In this document: positions 1 to 5,764 of the stretch, one piece after another
Numbering within the stretch: the first letter of the stretch is position 1
Layout: each line of letters starts with the position of its first letter
Assembly: GCA_023391955.1 (NCBI GenBank)
Contig: JAEWAA010000078.1
Span: forward strand, 1 to 9,004
DNA: 9,004 nucleotides
Direction of reading: 5' to 3'
Origin: Bacillota bacterium
GTDB taxonomy: Bacteria > Bacillota > Bacilli > Paenibacillales > NBRC-103111
Notes under the pieces: generated by a model
Database searches by the model: none
The model's input: the letters and a program-made list of their open reading frames with translations, nothing else
What the model was told of the DNA's origin: nothing
Made by a program: the position numbers and the translations under genes

Positions 1-98
1 ATGTTTATATCACCAAGCTCCGCGACAAATTTTCGGACTGTACGGATTTCCGGATCGTTACGGTCCACGGGCTCGGCTATAAGGCGGTGCTCTCATGA
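1..98 (+). CDS. Response regulator, OmpR/PhoB family, C-terminal fragment
   Basis: Only the last 31 codons are present, read from position 3 to the TGA at 96-98. The peptide carries a segment VYITKLRDKF and then IVTVHGLGYKA, which is the recognition helix end and the beta-hairpin wing of the winged-helix DNA-binding domain in OmpR/PhoB regulators. By family knowledge this domain binds promoter direct repeats after phosphorylation of an N-terminal receiver domain, which lies outside the window. The stop overlaps the ATG of the histidine kinase in an ATGA arrangement, so the two are translationally coupled and very probably form a cognate two-component pair. The target genes cannot be told from the fragment. 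Confidence 0.88.
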   Translation, partial: VYITKLRDKFSDCTDFRIVTVHGLGYKAVLS

Positions 99-1162
99 AG
101 GAATATCCGTCCCGGAAGGATCACAGGGTGAAAGCCAGGCATTTCTCCTGGAAATTTTATGTCGGCACCTTGATTGCTTTAAGCGTGCTCTCCGCTCTGC
201 CGGCTGTGCTGTACGGGGCACCGTTATTAAGGGAATCCCTGCATTTTGCAGGCTGGTATCTGCTCTATTGGGCAATTGTTACCGGTTTGTTCTGCGGACT
301 GACCGCATACCAGAAGCAGAGGGCCTTCGACAAGCCAATGAGGAAGCTCAGTGAGGCGGCCAAACGGGTGGCGGAGGGCGATTTTTCGGTGTATGTGGCT
401 CCCGGCCACAGGGCGGACAAGCTGAATTATGTGGACGTGATGTTTCAGGATTTTAACAAGATGGTGGAGGAATTGGGCTCGCTGGAAACCATGAAAAACG
501 ATTTTATCGCCAGTGTGTCCCATGAAATAAACACGCCGCTGTCCGTAATTCAAAGCTACAGCACTGCCCTGCAAAACGAAGCACTTCCCCCGGAGGTACG
601 CAGGGAGTATACGGAAACCATTGTAGCGTCCTCGCAAAAGCTGGCCTCGCTGGTGACGAATATTCTGAAGCTGAGCAAAATTGAAAATCAGGTCATTTCT
701 CTAAACGCAGAGCCTTATGATTTGTGCCGCCAGCTGTGCGATTGTGCATTGTCCTTTGAAGAGGCATGGGAGAAAAAGAATATCGAATTTATGGCCGAGT
801 TGGATGACCGGGTGATGATCCGGGCGGATGAAAGTTTGTTGGAAATTGTGTGGAATAATTTATTTTCCAATGCAGTGAAATTTACAGAGCCAGGCGGGAA
901 AATCCACTTAAGACAAACCTCCGACGAAGAATCCGTGACTGTATCCATTACCGACACCGGCTGCGGCATGGACGAGCAAACCAGAAAGCATGTATTCGAT
1001 AAGTTCTATCAGGGAGATACCTCCCATTACCAGGAGGGCAATGGCCTTGGCTTAGCATTGGCCTGGAAGGTGGTTGAGCTGGAGGGGGGCAGCATTACGG
1101 TGGACAGCACTCCCGGTGAAGGAACGGTATTTACAGTGTATTTGCCTCTGCAGGCTGATTAG
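95..1162 (+). CDS. Sensor histidine kinase with HAMP domain and very short external loop
   Basis: This 355-residue kinase should phosphorylate the response regulator encoded just upstream. Two membrane helices lie at about residues 21-41 and 52-71 with only about 11 residues between them. A HAMP linker follows (about 72-128, with PMRKLSEAAKRVAEGDF). The dimerisation and phosphoacceptor helix contains SVSHEINTPL with the phosphorylated His at 143. The HATPase_c domain shows the N box WNNLFSNAVKF (253-263), G1 box DTGCGM (287-292), F box FDKFYQ (301-306) and G2 box GNGLGL (315-320), so all catalytic motifs are intact. The tiny external loop argues against a periplasmic-type ligand domain and for sensing in the membrane or through a partner protein, as in intramembrane-sensing kinases of Firmicutes (inference). 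The start is fixed by the ATGA overlap with the regulator. The stop lies inside the terminator stem. The stimulus is unknown. Confidence 0.95.
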   Translation: MKEYPSRKDHRVKARHFSWKFYVGTLIALSVLSALPAVLYGAPLLRESLHFAGWYLLYWAIVTGLFCGLTAYQKQRAFDKPMRKLSEAAKRVAEGDFSVYVAPGHRADKLNYVDVMFQDFNKMVEELGSLETMKNDFIASVSHEINTPLSVIQSYSTALQNEALPPEVRREYTETIVASSQKLASLVTNILKLSKIENQVISLNAEPYDLCRQLCDCALSFEEAWEKKNIEFMAELDDRVMIRADESLLEIVWNNLFSNAVKFTEPGGKIHLRQTSDEESVTVSITDTGCGMDEQTRKHVFDKFYQGDTSHYQEGNGLGLALAWKVVELEGGSITVDSTPGEGTVFTVYLPLQAD

Positions 1163-1184
1163 GGCCTAACAGAGGCTTTTTTTT
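1144..1184 (+). terminator. Rho-independent terminator of the two-component operon
   Basis: GCCTCTG (1144-1150) pairs with CAGAGGC (1170-1176), and inside it AGGC (1152-1155) pairs with GCCT (1164-1167). Eight T residues follow directly (1177-1184). The upstream arm and the stop codon of the kinase gene are part of the hairpin. It should end the regulator/kinase transcript and isolate it from the operon that starts at 1281. Confidence 0.85.
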
Positions 1185-1190
1185 CTTTCG

Positions 1191-1284
1191 AGGAGGAATT
1201 AACATTTCGCAAACAATTCCTTTGCAACCCGGCAACAACTTTCTTGTAGACTGCATTCATCGAGGAGAGGAGCGAGAATCATGA
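1191..1284 (+). other. Orphan Shine-Dalgarno with an ATT-initiated 26-codon frame
   Basis: A full AGGAGG (1191-1196) sits seven bases before ATT at 1204, and no ATG, GTG or TTG lies at proper spacing. From ATT the frame stays open for 26 codons and stops at 1282-1284, so its stop overlaps the ATG of the next gene (ATGA). The peptide would begin ISQTIPLQPG. ATT is a very rare start codon (known for infC), so this may be a leader peptide, a decayed gene start, or a chance purine run. The next gene has its own ribosome binding site and does not need this one. Confidence 0.18.
1222..1250 (+). promoter_or_regulatory. Weak candidate sigma-A promoter for the membrane-protein/MCP operon
   Basis: TTGCAA (1222-1227) and TGTAGA (1245-1250) are separated by exactly 17 bases. 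They match the consensus at 4/6 and 3/6 positions. A promoter is expected between the terminator ending at 1184 and the gene starting at 1281, and this is the best pair I see, but it is poor. Transcription from here would miss the orphan Shine-Dalgarno at 1191. Confidence 0.25.
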
Positions 1285-1814
1285 ATGAAGCCATACAAGG
1301 ACAGACCGGCTTTGTGGGGTATGAGTACAAGGAAATAACCGTGAGCAGGAGCATGGGGGCCGTTTATACGGACTGTTATGAAAACTTCGGGTGGACCCTG
1401 GAGGGGACCTCCCAGCCCCTACAAGGGATATCTTCGGTCATGCTGAAATTCAAGCGCGACCGCAAAATCCGCAACAAAGCGGAGCTGACCCGGCTGCAGC
1501 GCCAGCTGGATGCCTGCATCCACGATGTGGAGATGCTGGAGAAGTCCAAGCTTACCGGCCCCTCTGCCGCCGCGTTCGGTCTGGGTATCGCCGGAACGGC
1601 GTTTATGGCCGGGTCGGTGTTTGCCTATACCGGAGATTTGCCGGTTTGGTCCTTTATTCTTGCGGTTCCTGCTTTTGCCGGCTGGATCCTTCCGTATTTC
1701 GTGTATGTGTCCCTCCACCGGAAGCGGGCTGCGAAGGTAACGCCGATGATCGATGAAAAGTACGACGAAATCTACGAGGTATGCGAAAAAGCCAACGCAC
1801 TGCTGAACAAGTGA
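1281..1814 (+). CDS. Uncharacterised membrane protein with two C-terminal-half helices
   Basis: I do not recognise a named function for this 177-residue protein. The first 90 residues are soluble: a motif GYEYKEITV (13-21), then a basic stretch KFKRDRKIRNKAELTRLQRQLD (in part, about 56-77) likely to be helical or coiled coil. Two hydrophobic helices follow (about 94-116 and 122-145), and the last 30 residues (MIDEKYDEIYEVCEKANALL) are again soluble. Both soluble parts would lie on the same side of the membrane, probably the cytoplasm because of the flanking positive residues. AGGAG at 1268-1272 with 8-base spacing supports the ATG start. It is first in an operon with a six-helix membrane protein 7 bp downstream and an MCP. 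I believe similar proteins occur widely in Clostridia and Bacilli without assigned function, but I cannot verify this. A role as accessory to the downstream membrane signalling protein is inference. Confidence 0.85.
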   Translation: MNEAIQGQTGFVGYEYKEITVSRSMGAVYTDCYENFGWTLEGTSQPLQGISSVMLKFKRDRKIRNKAELTRLQRQLDACIHDVEMLEKSKLTGPSAAAFGLGIAGTAFMAGSVFAYTGDLPVWSFILAVPAFAGWILPYFVYVSLHRKRAAKVTPMIDEKYDEIYEVCEKANALLNK

Positions 1815-1821
1815 GGAACTT

Positions 1822-2499
1822 ATGAAGAAATGGCTTGAACATTGGCTGCCGGACCGGCGGGACCGCGCTGCGGTGACTGCATTGGCAGCCTTCACACTGA
1901 ATGCGCTGATCGGAGCAGGTAAGCTGCTGCTGGGAATGTATCTGCAATCTGCATGGTTTATGATCACTGCCGTCTATTATCTGGTCCTCAGTGCTGCCAG
2001 AGGGTTGACGCTGAGGCGTTATGCGGAGGCCCGTAAGCTTAGTGACCCTGAGGAACGGTATGAGCTGGAATTTTCCGTTTACCGGAAGAGCGGGATTTTT
2101 CTTTGTCTTTTGGGTTTGTCCTACATGGGCGTATGCCTGAGGATGTTTATGGTGGGGGATGCTGTAGTCTTCGGCGGGAATATGGTATTTCTCATTGCGT
2201 CAGTGGCCTTTACCAAGCTGGGGATGGCCATCCACGGAAATGTGGTGAACCGGCATCTGCATAACCCGATTGTCTCCGCGCTGAAAGTCATCAATTTCAC
2301 CGATGCCATGGTCTCCATTGTGGTCACCCAGTATACGCTTCTGATGATGCGTTCATCCGCCAGCGCCATGAGCAGCAGCGCCCTGTTCGGAATGGGCTGC
2401 AGCGGGCTGTTTATGGTAATCGGCATCTTCATGTTCTGCAGGAGGAATGTCCGCTTGAATCCGGAGCAAGATGTCCGGGACGGAGGCCAATCAACATGA
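1822..2499 (+). CDS. Uncharacterised polytopic membrane protein (about six helices)
   Basis: This 225-residue protein has six probable membrane helices at about 17-38, 42-58, 90-110, 115-135, 158-176 and 187-206, with an acidic cytoplasmic loop after helix 2 (SDPEERYELEF). The first helix pair (NALIGAGKLLLGMYLQSAWF, 27-46) has the N-x-x-x-x-x-x-K-x-x-x-G layout seen at the start of cation diffusion facilitator transporters, but the metal-binding Asp/His residues of that family are absent, so I would not call it a transporter of that kind. A second distinctive segment is HLHNPIVSALKVINFTDAMV (145-164). GAGG at 1813-1816 with 5-base spacing supports the start. The gene begins 7 bp after its neighbour, and its stop lies 20 bp before the preferred MCP start (or overlaps the alternative one at 2496), so all three are co-transcribed. 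No function can be assigned. Confidence 0.85.
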   Translation: MKKWLEHWLPDRRDRAAVTALAAFTLNALIGAGKLLLGMYLQSAWFMITAVYYLVLSAARGLTLRRYAEARKLSDPEERYELEFSVYRKSGIFLCLLGLSYMGVCLRMFMVGDAVVFGGNMVFLIASVAFTKLGMAIHGNVVNRHLHNPIVSALKVINFTDAMVSIVVTQYTLLMMRSSASAMSSSALFGMGCSGLFMVIGIFMFCRRNVRLNPEQDVRDGGQST

Positions 2500-2507
2500 A
2501 ATCAACC

Positions 2508-2513
2508 GGAGGG
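2508..2513 (+). promoter_or_regulatory. Ribosome binding site that decides the MCP start
   Basis: GGAGGG lies six bases before ATG 2520. The alternative in-frame ATG at 2496 overlaps the upstream stop (ATGA) and has GGAGG at 2482-2486 with nine-base spacing. Both are workable. I prefer 2520 because the eight extra residues (MKSTGGNG) look like translated ribosome-binding sequence. Confidence 0.5.
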
Positions 2514-2519
2514 AATGGC

Positions 2520-3980
2520 ATGAAGGATACCTTTGTAAGGGGAAATATGGGGCAGGTCAATAAAATTATTGCAGGGCTGATGTGGTTTGTGTTTTTCGTT
2601 TCCACCTTTCTGCTGGTGAACGGCCATGTGAGGCCGGAGGCGTATGGGTCCCTGTTCATTGAGCTGGCTGCAGCCACTTACCTGATTGTCCGGAAAAAGA
2701 AGCCTGTATGGGCCACAAGCATTCTTCTGATGGCTATTCTGACCTGCACGGTCCCGTATATTGAAACCCCACGGGCGGGCATGACCATTATGATCGTGTT
2801 GTGTGTGGTATCCCTGTATGTGAACAAAGCTCTGCTGTACAGCTTCGGCACCATGTACAATATCGCATATGTAATCATTTATTATTCAAACCACCGCAAG
2901 TTCGATACGGACTTTTTTGTCACCCTGGGTTTTATTGAACTGACCATTGTAGCTCTTTACTTCGTATGCAAGCGGAATGCGGATCTGATCCAGCTATCCA
3001 TTGAGGAGGAAGCCAAAACCAAAGAGCTGTTGGCTGCCCAAGACAATATGGTCAGCGTCATTGAGGACAACAGCGCTTCGCTGGGCCGGGATATTGCAGC
3101 CTGCAACCAGGATATCGGCACCCTTCGAACCATCAGCGGCGCCATGGCGGTGAATGTCCAGGAGGTTACGGAGGGGGTAATCGCCCAATCGGAGCATATT
3201 GCGCAAATCAGCGGCATGATGAATCAGGCGGATGAAGGAATGTCCGGAATCAGGCAGCTGTCCCGAAGTCTTGCGGATACCTCAGGAGCGGCTAACCGGG
3301 TGGTGGAGCAGGGTTCGGATCAGATCGGCCGGATGGGCAGCCAGATACGGATTATCCATTCGGCTGTGGCCGAATCCATGGCAACGGTAGAGGAGCTAAA
3401 CAAAAGCATGGAAGCGGTCAACCATTGCCTGGCTGCAATCAACCACATTTCCGACCAAACCCGGCTCCTGGCCTTGAATGCCAATATCGAAGCGGCCAGG
3501 GCAGGGGAGGCGGGAGCGGGCTTTGCCGTAGTCGCCGGTGAAATCAAAAAGCTGGCGGACCAATGTATGAATACGGTCAAGGAAATTAGCGGCATTCTCG
3601 GAAGCATTGCCGGCCAAACCCAGCAAGCCTTCGAAAAAGCCCAAGCCGGAAGAGCAGCGGTTCAAGAGGGCGAGGTGATTACCGGGCAGATGCTGGAGCA
3701 CTTCCAAAGCATCCGGCAGGCATTCACGCATATAGACGGCTACATTGCCCATGAAGTGGCGATGACCGGTCAAATCGGCGGGATATTCACGGATATCCGG
3801 GAGAAAGCGCAGCATATTGCAGATATTTCCCATATGCATGCAGCGGCTACGGAGGAAATGCTGGCCACTACCCAGGAGCAGGGGGCAAGCATTGAGGTCA
3901 TTTATGATTCCATCTCCAGTATTCAGCATTCCGGTGACAGGCTCCAGGAGCTCATCGAACATAGGAAGCAAAATGAGTAG
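2520..3980 (+). CDS. Methyl-accepting chemotaxis-type signalling protein, six-helix membrane sensor, no HAMP
   Basis: The protein has 486 residues from the ATG at 2520 (494 from 2496). About six membrane helices fill residues 13-150, with short loops and no extracytoplasmic ligand domain. The cytoplasmic MCP signalling domain follows almost directly after the last helix (VALYFVCKRNADL) without a recognisable HAMP linker. The hairpin tip is clear: QTRLLALNANIEAARAGE (about 313-330), then AGAGFAVVAGEIKKLAD. By family knowledge this tip binds CheA and CheW to control the flagellar motor or another output. Compared with the usual QTNLLALNAA...GEAGRGF, the Asn of QTN is Arg and the Arg of GRG is Ala, while the trimer-contact residues of ALNANIEAAR are kept. 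The C terminus lacks a CheR/CheB-tethering pentapeptide. It is last of three co-transcribed genes, the other two being unknown membrane proteins that may modulate it (inference). No T-run terminator is seen downstream. Confidence 0.93.
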   Translation: MKDTFVRGNMGQVNKIIAGLMWFVFFVSTFLLVNGHVRPEAYGSLFIELAAATYLIVRKKKPVWATSILLMAILTCTVPYIETPRAGMTIMIVLCVVSLYVNKALLYSFGTMYNIAYVIIYYSNHRKFDTDFFVTLGFIELTIVALYFVCKRNADLIQLSIEEEAKTKELLAAQDNMVSVIEDNSASLGRDIAACNQDIGTLRTISGAMAVNVQEVTEGVIAQSEHIAQISGMMNQADEGMSGIRQLSRSLADTSGAANRVVEQGSDQIGRMGSQIRIIHSAVAESMATVEELNKSMEAVNHCLAAINHISDQTRLLALNANIEAARAGEAGAGFAVVAGEIKKLADQCMNTVKEISGILGSIAGQTQQAFEKAQAGRAAVQEGEVITGQMLEHFQSIRQAFTHIDGYIAHEVAMTGQIGGIFTDIREKAQHIADISHMHAAATEEMLATTQEQGASIEVIYDSISSIQHSGDRLQELIEHRKQNE

Positions 3981-4065
3981 CCGATTCGCAGAAACTAAGC
4001 GGGAACAATCCGGTAACTATTGGAGCAGAACCAAGGAATGGGCGGCAGTGACGGAATATATGTGG

Positions 4066-4086
4066 GCCTGCGCAGGCTCAGCGCAG
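4066..4086. repeat. Inverted repeat between convergent genes
   Basis: GCCTGCGCAGGC (4066-4077) is a perfect 12-bp palindrome, and CTGCGC (4068-4073) can also pair with GCGCAG (4081-4086). It overlaps the stop codon of the hydrolase gene and lies in the 97-bp gap between the convergent MCP and hydrolase genes. Neither side has a T-run, so an intrinsic terminator is doubtful, though a hairpin here could slow readthrough or protect the 3' ends. Confidence 0.35.
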
Positions 4087-4794
4087 CTCCCGGAAGCTGA
4101 AGGGTGTCCCGTGACCGGGATACACCGTTTGAATGTTCAAGCGCTTAAGCAGGGTTATACTTTGCGATAAAGTCTTAAAGTCTGCCGCGTTGGGAGCGCC
4201 GGCGGGCTTTTTGTTGTTGACCAGGGTGTCGCCGGACAGAAAGGAGCCATCCTGGAAAAGCAGTCCCACGGAGCCGGGGGTATGGCCGGGCAGGCTGACT
4301 ACGCGGGCATTTATGCCGTAGCTGCTTAACTCCATTCCGTCCTCCAGCAGAAGATCCGGCTGGAAGCCTTCGAAGTCCTCCAGGGTTTTGCGGGTGACGA
4401 GGGTGATCTTGCTCTTCATCAGCCGGAAGATGATGCGGAGTATGGGGGACCGGTAGCGGAAGCTGGCCATGAGAAGCGGCAGGTCCGGGTTCTGCACCAG
4501 TGGCAGGTCCGCAGGATGCAGAGCAATAGGGGCCTGAAAGGTCTGGCGCAGGTAAGCGGCGTTGGCGGCATGGTCGTTATCCCCGTGGGTCAGGAGAATC
4601 AGGCGCAGGCGGCCGGGGGTGCAACCATGCGTCTCCAGGGCGTCCAGCAGCTTTTGCCGCCGGTTGTCAAAGGTACGGTCCAGAATCAGATAGCCGCCTG
4701 TATCCACCAGCACAAATCCCTGCTCCGCTTCCACCAGATAGCTGTTGACTCCTCCAAGATCAATGGGAATGATCCGGTTTTCCATCGGTTTCAT
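4078..4794 (-). CDS. Metallo-beta-lactamase-fold hydrolase
   Basis: With the ATG at 4794 the protein has 238 residues. Metal-binding motifs of the metallo-beta-lactamase superfamily appear in order: LTHGDNDHA (His70, Asp72, Asp74, His75), the third-site LPGHTPGS (His171), SGDTL (Asp189) and YPGHG (His228). The second His of the classical HxHxDH is an Asp, a variant I recall from a subgroup with THGDxDH, so metal binding is probably retained. Family members hydrolyse thioesters, lactones, phosphodiesters or organic esters; the substrate cannot be told here. No signal peptide, so it is cytoplasmic. An ATG at 4812 would add six residues, but these encode the AAGGAGG that serves the 4794 start, so I chose 4794. 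The gene overlaps the end of the PadR gene by 35 bp and is very likely co-transcribed and repressed by it. Confidence 0.92.
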   Translation of the reverse strand: MKPMENRIIPIDLGGVNSYLVEAEQGFVLVDTGGYLILDRTFDNRRQKLLDALETHGCTPGRLRLILLTHGDNDHAANAAYLRQTFQAPIALHPADLPLVQNPDLPLLMASFRYRSPILRIIFRLMKSKITLVTRKTLEDFEGFQPDLLLEDGMELSSYGINARVVSLPGHTPGSVGLLFQDGSFLSGDTLVNNKKPAGAPNAADFKTLSQSITLLKRLNIQTVYPGHGTPFSFRELR

Positions 4795-5350
4795 AAGCCA
4801 TTCCTCCTTCATATAGCTCCCGGAAGGGAAGCTTCAATCTTGCGTGGCGGCACCAGCGAAGAGTTTCCCGCACAATACCGATGCCATAATACAGCGTGGA
4901 CATTTTGTAATAATGATGCTTCTGGTTGCCGGGTGAATCAAAGGAACGCTCCAGCGCCAGGAGGCGGTTGAGGTAGTCGAGATTCTTCCGTTCATATTCT
5001 GCCAACTGTTGTGAAGCGAGTTCTTCCGGCAGGACGTCAAAAAAGTAAACCTTGGCCAGATGGTTTTGTTTGCCGCCGCTATCCTCGGCTTCAATGGGCT
5101 GGCTGAGCCAATCGAGGAATGTTTCCTGGCCCTTCGGGGTGATTTCATAAAGCTTCTTTTGCCGGGATGAGCCTTGCTCCTCCGGGCAGAGGCTAACCAG
5201 CTCCTGCTCCGAAAGCTGCTTCAAGGTCGGATAAATGCTGCCGTAGCTGGCCTTGTAAAAAACGCCGATGCCGTTTTCGATCCATTTTTTCACGTCATAG
5301 CCGGTTAAGGGGCCGTTATAAAGCATTCCTAATACGATGTAGTTGAGCAT
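4760..5350 (-). CDS. PadR-family transcriptional regulator
   Basis: The 196-residue protein has the PadR layout: an N-terminal winged helix-turn-helix (about 1-80) with MLNYIVLGMLYNGPLTGYDV, the recognition segment YGSIYPTLKQLSEQELV (about 37-52) and the wing KLYEITPKGQETFLDWL (66-82), then a long C-terminal helical dimerisation region (about 95-175) typical of the subgroup related to AphA. Such proteins are usually repressors released by small hydrophobic molecules or phenolics. The open frame continues upstream for 62 codons to 5536, but those codons run through the operator, promoter and terminator, and GGAGGG at 5361-5366 lies ten bases before ATG 5350, so the shorter form is right. The downstream hydrolase overlaps by 35 bp and is the natural target besides the regulator itself (inference). 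The last 15 residues are polar and probably disordered. Confidence 0.94.
   Translation of the reverse strand: MLNYIVLGMLYNGPLTGYDVKKWIENGIGVFYKASYGSIYPTLKQLSEQELVSLCPEEQGSSRQKKLYEITPKGQETFLDWLSQPIEAEDSGGKQNHLAKVYFFDVLPEELASQQLAEYERKNLDYLNRLLALERSFDSPGNQKHHYYKMSTLYYGIGIVRETLRWCRHARLKLPFRELYEGGMAYETDGKPDHSH
4803..4809 (-). promoter_or_regulatory. Ribosome binding site that decides the hydrolase start
   Basis: On the - strand AAGGAGG lies eight bases before ATG 4794 and inside the coding region of the PadR gene. It rules against the upstream ATG at 4812, which has only a GGGAG with short spacing. Confidence 0.8.
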
Positions 5351-5367
5351 CTGAATGTATCCCTCCG

Positions 5368-5386
5368 ATATATCGTTACGATATAT
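5368..5386. promoter_or_regulatory. Probable PadR operator, 19-bp perfect dyad
   Basis: ATATATCG (5368-5375), spacer TTA, then CGATATAT (5379-5386) form a perfect inverted repeat. It touches the -10 box, covers the predicted transcription start near 5378 and ends next to the ribosome binding site of the PadR gene. A dimeric PadR protein bound here would block its own promoter. The dyad is AT-rich with a CG step in each arm, which fits PadR-type sites in general form, but binding is inferred from position only. Confidence 0.75.
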
Positions 5387-5413
5387 TATATGACTGTGGA
5401 AGGGAGCCGTCAA
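5385..5413 (-). promoter_or_regulatory. Sigma-A promoter of the padR-hydrolase operon
   Basis: Read on the - strand, TTGACG (5413-5408) is followed after exactly 17 bases by TATAAT (5390-5385). This is 5/6 and 6/6 to consensus, the best promoter in the window. The start point would fall near 5378, giving a leader of about 28 bases. Confidence 0.88.
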
Positions 5414-5418
5414 CGGGG

Positions 5419-5456
5419 AAAACAAAACGGCACCCCTTTGCTGGAAAGGAGTGCCG
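5419..5456 (-). terminator. Strong rho-independent terminator upstream of the padR promoter
   Basis: On the - strand a 12-bp stem (5456-5445 with 5439-5428, one G-U pair) has a five-base loop and is followed by TTTTGTTTT (5427-5419). It lies six bases before the -35 box of padR, so it stops leftward transcription before that promoter. The nearest upstream gene is the AraC-family regulator, whose stop is 308 bp away, so this transcript would carry a long 3' tail including the symmetric repeat at 5491-5673. Confidence 0.88.
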
Positions 5457-5490
5457 CCTGTTGGTGTTTTTATGTGAGCGGCTCTATTTT

Positions 5491-5673
5491 TAACGGAGGT
5501 GAGCGCCGCTATTTGTGCCAATATAGGAGTTTGCAAAATCTAACGGAAGCAGGAGCCGTTATTGGGCTAAAAAGGGGCTCGTGGTGGGGCGAAGAGCCCC
5601 AATAGCGGCTGTGGCCGCTGTTAGATTTTTGGAAGGTACATTTTTGCAGAAATAAGGGCTGTGGCCGCCGTTA
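5491..5673. repeat. Mirror-symmetric four-unit intergenic repeat
   Basis: Four 23-bp units follow the pattern TAACGG, nine bases, CCGTTATT. Units A (5491-5513) and B (5541-5563) are on the + strand; C (5601-5623) and D (5651-5673) are on the - strand. A to B and C to D are both 50 bp apart, and A/D and B/C share the same centre (5582). The 9-base loop of C and D is identical, and 12 bp (GGCTGTGGCCGC) are shared exactly. B alone makes a perfect 6-bp hairpin. B and C can fold together: AAAATCTAAC (5535-5544) with GTTAGATTTT (5620-5629), and CCGTTATTGGG with CCCAATAGCGG (one G-T wobble). GGGGCTC (5574-5580) with GAGCCCC (5594-5600) gives a competing inner stem. It resembles dispersed bacterial intergenic repeats. 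The 350-bp gap from 5414 to 5764 has no convincing gene. Confidence 0.85.
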
Positions 5674-5764
5674 GAAAATCACCAAGGACTAGGGGCACTG
5701 CCGGAAATGCACATGACGAAACAGAACAGGCAGGTTCGTAGCTTTTCCCAGACTCCAGGCGTTT

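Noticed and set aside
1191..1203. AGGAGGAATTAAC resembles the ribosome site used in common expression vectors, suggesting vector contamination.
   Set aside because: It is a short strong Shine-Dalgarno with AT-rich spacer; flanking sequence is continuous genomic DNA without other vector features.
3817..4170. An open + strand frame of 117 codons across the MCP end and the hydrolase end.
   Set aside because: It is out of frame over the conserved MCP C terminus and antisense to the conserved hydrolase tail, with no ribosome binding site or recognisable motif.
5351..5536. A 62-codon N-terminal extension of the PadR frame up to 5536.
   Set aside because: It would translate through the operator, the sigma-A promoter and the terminator, and PadR proteins start with the MLNYIVLGML segment at 5350, which has its own ribosome binding site.
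5390..5605. An open + strand frame of 71 codons in the gap between padR and the AraC-family gene.
   Set aside because: It runs over the padR promoter, the terminator and the repeat units; its sequence is explained by those elements and lacks a ribosome binding site.
5491..5673. The 50-bp-spaced repeats as a CRISPR array.
   Set aside because: Units are inverted relative to one another, only four occur, the linkers are similar rather than unique, and no cas gene is present.
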